Source: Melioribacteraceae bacterium (GTDB taxonomy: Bacteria > Bacteroidota > Ignavibacteria > Ignavibacteriales > Melioribacteraceae). Taken from it: a DNA stretch of 64,000 bases. Below the pieces are notes generated by a model. The model searched no databases, was not told the origin of the DNA, and saw only the letters and a program-made list of their open reading frames with translations. Numbering within the stretch: position 1 is the stretch's first letter; every line of letters starts with the position of its first letter. The stretch lies in contig JAEINS010000011.1 in NCBI GenBank assembly GCA_016342755.1, positions 1-64,000 on the forward strand. The letters are read 5' to 3'. Both the position numbers and the translations under genes were made by a program. This document shows, piece after piece, positions 58,730-64,000 of this stretch.

Positions 58730-59869
58730 ATGAAAATAAAAGATCTATTTAAAAATGGAAAAAAGATCGGCTTAATTACTAACGGGCGTTCTCAGAAGAA
58801 AATTGATAGAGAGTCGATTATTATTCATCATTATTGCCCTCACACTTTTAATGTTGGCGATCACTTTGTAATTCGTTCAATTCGCAAATACTTAAAGCAA
58901 GAATTACCTGAATCTGTTTTTGTCCCTTTTGCGTCTGCCGGAAATAGAGGCTGGGGAAAACCTACGAGACTTCAAAGCGCAAACATAAATAAGAGTAATA
59001 AATATGCCGATGCTGTTATAGTTGGCGGTTCTGACCAGTATAACAACTGGGATTTAAGAATTAATAAAGATGAGATCACAAAGTTAGTTCCACCGTTGTA
59101 TTTAATTGGTTTAGGTGCATCGTCTAAGAATATAAATGAACCTCCTTTTATAAAGCATGATTCTTACTGGGAGGATATAAAAGTCTCACATCAGACCGCA
59201 AGATTTTCTTCTGTGCGAGATTTATTCACACAAAAATTTTTGGAAAAGGCTGGTTATAATAAATCGATTGTAACTGGTTGTCCGGCACTTCACCTTTTTA
59301 ACGAAGAATTACACTTAAACAAATCTGGTTATGTTGCTTTAACATTTCCGTTCCCGGTAATCAGTAATAGAAACAGAGACCTCTACTCTGGGCTTATAAA
59401 AAAGATAAAAGTATTAATTAAAAATTTGAAAGACGATAATCTTAAACCCGTGATTGCCTGCCATGATGATAGAGATGTTTTTGTTGCTCAAGAGAATTTC
59501 CCGGAAGAAAAGATTTTTTTCTCAAATTATGTTGATGAATTTATAGACTTCTATAGAAGTGCTTCAATAGTAATTGGTTCGCGCTTGCATGCTTCAATAT
59601 TTACAGCAGGACTTGGTAAACCTTTTATAAATATAAATATCGATTTTAGAGGTCAGGCTTTTTCTAACACATTCGGACTAGAAAATTGGAATATAAATAT
59701 TGATGACGATACGTTTGATTCAAAATTAAAAACCCGCTATGACATGATATTATCAGATGATTTAAGTGAATTTGATAACTTCTTAAAATTAAAATCGAAG
59801 TATAGAGCTGTCTATTTGGAGTTTATGAAAAAGGTTGCACAAGATATTAAAGAGCAATTAGCACGATGA
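58730..59869 (+). CDS. Polysaccharide pyruvyl transferase family protein
   Basis: The 379-residue protein has the family pattern: HHYCPHTFNVGDHFVIRSIR at the N terminus (the NxGD segment), AVIVGGSDQYNNWDL, YLIGLGASSKN, and the C-terminal IVIGSRLHASIFTAGLGKPF with the conserved Arg-Leu-His. The family adds pyruvate ketals to sugars in exopolysaccharides or cell-wall polymers. It overlaps the next gene by 4 bp (ATGA), showing coupled translation. Confidence 0.88.
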   Translation: MKIKDLFKNGKKIGLITNGRSQKKIDRESIIIHHYCPHTFNVGDHFVIRSIRKYLKQELPESVFVPFASAGNRGWGKPTRLQSANINKSNKYADAVIVGGSDQYNNWDLRINKDEITKLVPPLYLIGLGASSKNINEPPFIKHDSYWEDIKVSHQTARFSSVRDLFTQKFLEKAGYNKSIVTGCPALHLFNEELHLNKSGYVALTFPFPVISNRNRDLYSGLIKKIKVLIKNLKDDNLKPVIACHDDRDVFVAQENFPEEKIFFSNYVDEFIDFYRSASIVIGSRLHASIFTAGLGKPFININIDFRGQAFSNTFGLENWNINIDDDTFDSKLKTRYDMILSDDLSEFDNFLKLKSKYRAVYLEFMKKVAQDIKEQLAR

Positions 59870-60951
59870 ATATTTTGTATGTATCTGCCAAAACTGGTTG
59901 GGGCGGAATAATGAGCTGGATGGTACAGACAGCAGAGGGATTAGGAAGCAGAGATCATAATGTCTGGATCGTTTCTAATCCAAAATCAAAATTGAATAAA
60001 ACGAATTATCCAAGTTTAAATATCATTGAAAACCCACTTGGTGCAAATTATAATCCATGGACTATTTACAAACTAGTGAAGTTTATAAAACAAAACTCAG
60101 TTGATTTAGTTGTCTCCAACATAAGAAAAGAAGTTATAGTTGCCGGATATGCTGCTAGGATTGCTGGTATTAAATGTGTGAGAAGAGTCGGGCTTCATGT
60201 TGACTTAAATGATAGAACAAAAAAATTGCACGAGAAATTTATTGATCATTCTATTATTCCGGCAGAATATCTTTTTACAAAAGCCGCTGCGACAGAGAGC
60301 TGGTTAGAAAGAAATGATTTCTCAGTTGTATATAATGGACGAGATACAAAAGAGTTTACACACGAACAAAGAAATAAAATTCGTGAATCATGGGGTGTAA
60401 AAGAGAATGAGATAGTAATTGGAATTACTGTTAAACTGAGTCCTATGAAAAATGTTGAAGGACTTATAAATGCATTTAATAGTGTTTGTGCAAAATATGG
60501 CAACGTAAGACTAGTTATAACTGGTTCTGGTGGCGAAAAGGAAAAACTTCAAACTCTTGCTGATAAACTGTCGCTAAATTCTAGCGTGGTATTTAATGAT
60601 TTTACACATGAACCTCAGCTAACCGCAAGTTGTTATGATATTGCTGTTCTAAATTCGCATGACGAGGGATTCCCAAATTCATTGGTAGAATATATGTCTG
60701 TAGGAGCCGCATCTATATCAACCAATGTTGGCGGTGTTTCTGAGATTCTTGTTGACGGAGAAAATGGTTTATTAATTGATGCTGATAATTCTAAACAGTT
60801 GGAACAGAAAATTGTACATCTGATTGAAAATCCAGAATTGCGAAAACAGCTTGGTCTTAACGCTAAAAAAACGGTAAAGGAAAATTTTAGTAAAGAAAAA
60901 ATGATTGATGATCTGGAAGTTTTATTCAAGAGGTTAATTAATAATGCTTGA
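59866..60951 (+). CDS. Glycosyltransferase family 4
   Basis: The 361-residue protein has a GT-B fold with MNILYVSAKTGWGGIMSWMV, the glycine-rich donor-binding start VIGITVKLSPMKNVEGLINA, VRLVITGSGGEKEKLQTLA and the donor-site acidic motif in SHDEGFPNSLVEYMSVGAAS (ExxxxxxxE type). It closes with DLEVLFKRLINN. It probably transfers an activated sugar to the growing glycan. It overlaps both neighbours. Confidence 0.92.
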   Translation: MNILYVSAKTGWGGIMSWMVQTAEGLGSRDHNVWIVSNPKSKLNKTNYPSLNIIENPLGANYNPWTIYKLVKFIKQNSVDLVVSNIRKEVIVAGYAARIAGIKCVRRVGLHVDLNDRTKKLHEKFIDHSIIPAEYLFTKAAATESWLERNDFSVVYNGRDTKEFTHEQRNKIRESWGVKENEIVIGITVKLSPMKNVEGLINAFNSVCAKYGNVRLVITGSGGEKEKLQTLADKLSLNSSVVFNDFTHEPQLTASCYDIAVLNSHDEGFPNSLVEYMSVGAASISTNVGGVSEILVDGENGLLIDADNSKQLEQKIVHLIENPELRKQLGLNAKKTVKENFSKEKMIDDLEVLFKRLINNA

Positions 60952-61798
60952 GTACTTGAAATTATTCTATTATTTGCTAAATCCTAAAACCATATTTATA
61001 AGAAGGTTTTCCAAGGGTATGGGCGATAATCTGCTATTATCAATGCTTTTGCCGAAGCTCAGAAAAAAATTTCCGAATAAACCAATAGTAGTTGAAACAG
61101 AATGGCCTGATTTGTATTTGAATAATCCGTATCCAACATGGGTTACGGCAAAACATTTTACTACAACTAAAAGACATATCAGACCAAAGTATAAAATTGA
61201 TAGTGCTACTGAAATTCCATTGTATAATCAGATGATGAAATATTTAGGAATTGATGGGAAAGGTGCTCCAGAATTATACTTAACAGATGAAGAAATAATT
61301 AATGTAAAAAATAAATATCCGTTTAATTATATTGTAACTTGTCCTGAAGGGAAACAAAGTTTTACCGCTAACAGAAAAGAATGGGGATTTGAGAATTTCC
61401 AGACTCTGAGCAAACTTTTAGGAGATGTAAAAGTTGTACAGATTGGAGCAAAGAAAGACAGGCTATTAGAAAACGCAATTGATGCAAGAGGCTTGAACAT
61501 TAGAGAATCTGCTGCTGTTATCAAAAATAGCATGTTTTTTATTGGTTTAGAAGGCGGGTTAATGCATTTAGCAAAAGCAGTTGGAGCAAAGGCTGTAATC
61601 TTGTACGGAGGATTTATTAAACCAGAAATTTCAGGATATGACGGGTTTATAAATCTTTATAATAATGTCCATTGTTCACCTTGTTTTAATTCGAATAAAC
61701 CTCATTCTATTTGTGAAACAATGGAATGTTTTGATGGAATTACGCCGGAGTATGTTTATAACACCTTAGTAAAAGAAGGATTACTAAATGAAAATTGA
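60944..61798 (+). CDS. Glycosyltransferase family 9 (heptosyltransferase-like)
   Basis: The 284-residue protein has IFIRRFSKGMGDNLLLSMLL, which is the GT9 N-terminal motif, followed by VTCPEGKQSFTANRKEWGFE, KNSMFFIGLEGGLMHLAKAV (the GT9 donor motif, with GLEGG in place of the usual GNDSG) and KAVILYGGFIKPE. A CSPCF-type motif (HCSPCFNSNKPHSICETME) follows, which in GT9 enzymes lies near the C terminus. It overlaps the GT4 gene by 8 bp. Confidence 0.85.
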   Translation: MLEYLKLFYYLLNPKTIFIRRFSKGMGDNLLLSMLLPKLRKKFPNKPIVVETEWPDLYLNNPYPTWVTAKHFTTTKRHIRPKYKIDSATEIPLYNQMMKYLGIDGKGAPELYLTDEEIINVKNKYPFNYIVTCPEGKQSFTANRKEWGFENFQTLSKLLGDVKVVQIGAKKDRLLENAIDARGLNIRESAAVIKNSMFFIGLEGGLMHLAKAVGAKAVILYGGFIKPEISGYDGFINLYNNVHCSPCFNSNKPHSICETMECFDGITPEYVYNTLVKEGLLNEN

Positions 61799-62171
61799 AA
61801 TATCGGTTGGTGAATTAGTTGACAAAGTAACTATTCTAAAGATCAAACTTGAAAGAATTAAGAATGAAGATAAGTTGAAAAATGTTCAGAAAGAATTTGA
61901 TGTTTTGAGTAAATCACTTTCTGAAACAGTTATAACTGAAGAATCGGGAGAGTACAAAGAGCTTAAAAAGATAAATGAAACTCTTTGGGAAATTGAGGAT
62001 GAGATCAGGATTAAAGAACAGAAGCAGGAATTTGATGAAGAGTTTATTAAACTTGCAAGATCAGTTTATTTTGAAAACGATGTTCGTGCGGAAATAAAAA
62101 AGAGAATTAATATTTTAACCGGTTCTGATCTGCATGAAGAGAAAGAGTACGTAGATTATAAGGTGAAATAA
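61788..62171 (+). CDS. DUF6165-like small protein
   Basis: The 127-residue protein starts MKIEISVGELVDKVTILKIK and continues as mostly charged helices (KLKNVQKEFDVLSKSL, ETLWEIEDEIRIKEQKQEFD). This looks like DUF6165, a family seen in glycosyltransferase clusters; I call it from memory of that N-terminal phrase. No function is known. It overlaps the GT9 gene before it and lies 5 bp ahead of the next. Confidence 0.75.
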   Translation: MKIEISVGELVDKVTILKIKLERIKNEDKLKNVQKEFDVLSKSLSETVITEESGEYKELKKINETLWEIEDEIRIKEQKQEFDEEFIKLARSVYFENDVRAEIKKRINILTGSDLHEEKEYVDYKVK

Positions 62172-62176
62172 TTGGT

Positions 62177-63205
62177 TTGGGAATAGTAAAAAAAAATATT
62201 GATCTGACAAAAGTAAAAAAAATTCTTGTAATACAAATGGGTCCCATTGGTGATGCTTTTTTGACGACCTCATATTTTCAGACTTTGAAAAGCAAATTTC
62301 CCAATGCCGAACTGCATTATTTAATCTTTAAGCGATTCCAGAAAGCTATAAATAAACATCCATTGATAGATAAAACTATTTGTGTCGAAACAAAAAATGG
62401 CATTCAGTACCATCTGGAAAGGCTTAGAAAAATCATGGAAATTCGTGATCAGAATTATGATTTGATAATTGATCAGCAGAACATGCAGGTTACCCAGTTT
62501 ATGACGCTGTTAAGCGGAGCAAAATATAAGCTTGGTTATGCTGACGGTAATTTTAGTTTTGCATATAATCTAAAAGCTGAGCGCGGTGAAAGAAGATATT
62601 CCGCCTCGAAGAAATATGATATTCTTGCGCCTTTGGGAATTGAAGAAGAAAAATATGAATTGTTTTTCAATGTATCGGAAGAATCTAAAAAAAATATTAG
62701 TGATTGGCTGAAAGAAAATAATTTAATTGATAATCAATTTATTTGTATATCACCCGGAAGTCCAGTTGAAAAGAAGAAATGGAAATTAGAAAATTATATT
62801 GAGCTTGGAAATAAATTATACGAAAAATATAATCTGCCTTTAGTTGTTGTTTGGGCTCCAAACGAAATTGACGATGCTGAAAAAGTTTCGAATTCTATGA
62901 AAGGGAAAGCAATATTAGCTTCTAAAACTTCTCTTGAGGAAGTAGTTTCTTTAATTGGCAGAGCACGACTGTTAATTTGCAATGATGGCGGGTTAAATCA
63001 TCTGGCCGTTGCTGCAAAGGCAAAAACTCTGGCAATCTTTGGAAAGACAGAACCAATCGATTGGTCACCGGCCAGCGTATTTAAAACACATCATCATTTA
63101 TATAATGCTAATATTTCTAACAAGGATAAAAACAGTTCATTTGGAATTTCTGTTGATGATGCGTTCAAAAAAATATTAGAAATTATAGGTGATAAAAATG
63201 GTTAA
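62177..63205 (+). CDS. ADP-heptose:LPS heptosyltransferase-like GT9
   Basis: The 342-residue protein is a complete GT9: ILVIQMGPIGDAFLTTSYFQ at the N terminus, YDLIIDQQNMQVTQF, FICISPGSPVEKKKWKLENY for the second Rossmann domain, and ARLLICNDGGLNHLAVAAKA with the donor-site Asp. The start is TTG. Its 3' end overlaps the next gene. It likely adds a heptose or related sugar in LPS core or surface glycan synthesis. Confidence 0.9.
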   Translation: MGIVKKNIDLTKVKKILVIQMGPIGDAFLTTSYFQTLKSKFPNAELHYLIFKRFQKAINKHPLIDKTICVETKNGIQYHLERLRKIMEIRDQNYDLIIDQQNMQVTQFMTLLSGAKYKLGYADGNFSFAYNLKAERGERRYSASKKYDILAPLGIEEEKYELFFNVSEESKKNISDWLKENNLIDNQFICISPGSPVEKKKWKLENYIELGNKLYEKYNLPLVVVWAPNEIDDAEKVSNSMKGKAILASKTSLEEVVSLIGRARLLICNDGGLNHLAVAAKAKTLAIFGKTEPIDWSPASVFKTHHHLYNANISNKDKNSSFGISVDDAFKKILEIIGDKNG

Positions 63206-63947
63206 GAATTTATCGGCTGTTATAATCACCAAAAACGAAGAAACCAATATTGGTAGATGTTTAGAAAGTATTAAAGATTTAGTCTCAGAGATTGTTATTG
63301 TTGATTCTAATTCGACTGATAAAACAATTGAAATTTGTAAAAGTTACGGATGTAATATTTCCCAAATTGAATGGAAGGGATTTGGACTTGCTAAGAAATT
63401 TGCAGTAGATTCCGCAAGTAGCGACTGGGTATTCTCGATTGATGCTGATGAAGAAGTAACACCTGAGTTAGCGAGGGAAATTGAAGTTGTTATGGGAAAT
63501 CCTAAATATAATATTTATAAAATTAAGAGAAATTCATTCTTTCTTGGAAAAAAAATAAAACATTGCGGGTGGGATAATGATTATCCAAAGCGTTTGTTTA
63601 ATAGAAAGTTCGGTAATTTTAATTATGCAATTGTACATGAGACAATTATAATCAATGGCGAACGGGGAACTATTGAAGCACCGCTTAATCATTTTTCTTA
63701 TCCCACTATAAAATTGCATATGGAAAAAATGAATCTGTACAGTGAGCTTGGTGCTGAAGAATATTTTAATGAAGGAAGAAAAACTACTCTTATTTCAGCT
63801 TTACTGAACGGACTGTTTAAGTTTATTAAAATGTACTTTATTAAACTTGGTTTTCTCGACGGAGTTCATGGATTTATATTAAGTGTAAACTCTGCGTACG
63901 GAATTTTTCTTAAATATATAAAATTGTGGGATAAAACTTTAAGGTAA
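63198..63947 (+). CDS. Glycosyltransferase family 2 (WaaE/KdtX-like)
   Basis: The 249-residue protein has LSAVIITKNEETNIGRCLES, IVIVDSNSTDKTIEICKSYG, and the DxD-like SIDADEEVTPELA, a GT-A fold as in the WaaE/KdtX group of LPS core beta-1,4-glucosyltransferases. The WKGFGLAKKFAVDSA phrase fits that group. The ATG at 63198 is chosen for the AGGTGAT upstream; a GTG at 63189 is in frame. It overlaps the GT9 gene by 8 bp. Confidence 0.9.
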   Translation: MVKNLSAVIITKNEETNIGRCLESIKDLVSEIVIVDSNSTDKTIEICKSYGCNISQIEWKGFGLAKKFAVDSASSDWVFSIDADEEVTPELAREIEVVMGNPKYNIYKIKRNSFFLGKKIKHCGWDNDYPKRLFNRKFGNFNYAIVHETIIINGERGTIEAPLNHFSYPTIKLHMEKMNLYSELGAEEYFNEGRKTTLISALLNGLFKFIKMYFIKLGFLDGVHGFILSVNSAYGIFLKYIKLWDKTLR

Positions 63948-63949
63948 TA

Positions 63950-64000
63950 ATGCAAAAGTATAGTCTCACAAATAACAAAAATGAAGAGGTAAAGAGAGTT
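63950..64000 (+). CDS. Start of a further gene, cut by the window end
   Basis: An ATG at 63950 opens a frame that stays open to the window edge (MQKYSLTNNKNEEVKRV, 17 codons). It is 2 bp after the previous stop and is preceded by TAAGGTAATA. The function cannot be told from so few residues, but tight spacing suggests it belongs to the glycosyltransferase cluster. Confidence 0.5.
   Translation, partial: MQKYSLTNNKNEEVKRV

Overview
The window is an AT-rich chromosomal segment of a Bacteroidota/Chlorobi-group bacterium, most likely a member of the Ignavibacteria. Three signs point there: a secreted protein with a C-terminal type IX secretion (Por) sorting domain containing NYPNPFNPTT, a TonB-dependent receptor with an N-terminal carboxypeptidase-regulatory-like domain, and candidate promoters resembling the Bacteroidota TTTG/TAnnTTTG type. 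The assignment comes from protein style and gene content only, because there is no rRNA gene to anchor it.

Bases 1-16400 hold a complete type I-B CRISPR-Cas locus. A 99-repeat, 98-spacer array (313-6793) is followed, on the minus strand and reading towards the array, by cas6-cas8b-cas7-cas5-cas3-cas4-[GxxExxY]-cas1-cas2. The array has a 30-nt repeat that looks invariant, and two pairs of identical spacers. Its leader is inferred to be the 99-bp gap next to cas2. The oddest feature of the locus is a small GxxExxY-family gene between cas4 and cas1. It sits inside a 24-bp imperfect inverted repeat (21 of 24 positions match) whose outer ends lie 1 bp from both the cas4 stop and the cas1 ATG, so it looks like a small mobile cassette set into the adaptation module. 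Cas1 also carries an unusual acidic insertion of about 30 residues. Upstream of cas6 are a short HTH stub and a start-less reading frame, possibly remnants of a regulator.

Bases 17200-36900 are mostly housekeeping genes: a TPR protein, radC, a small coiled-coil lipoprotein with a LysM protein, phoH-like, a thioredoxin-like protein, mazG, an SDR reductase, ridA-like, panD, a LytR_C protein, rsfS, argS, comF, a hemerythrin, a VWA membrane protein, surE, an orphan DNA methyltransferase with permuted motif order, xseAB and dxs.

Bases 36900-44800 look like a phosphate-response module. It contains an OmpR-type response regulator, a PhoR-like kinase, a TonB-dependent receptor and a large T9SS-exported beta-rich protein. 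Upstream of the receptor there are five TTAACA-like hexamers spaced exactly 11 bp apart, the architecture of a PhoB/PhoP operator, and a shorter 11-bp tandem pair precedes the regulator. The exported protein contains two modules that share 980 bp of identical DNA, which implies recent duplication or gene conversion.

Bases 44970-57600 carry rsmB, a rodZ-like gene, ligA, a half-length GT9-like gene, a STAS protein, a sodium:solute symporter, a Cof-type HAD phosphatase, a PgpH-type 7TM-HD phosphodiesterase, a xerC/D recombinase, a site-2 protease homologue and a lipoprotein. Bases 57776 to the window end are a tightly packed polysaccharide cluster: GT2-like enzymes, a polysaccharide pyruvyl transferase, a GT4, two GT9 enzymes, a DUF6165-like protein and the first codons of another gene. 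No tRNA or rRNA gene was recognised.
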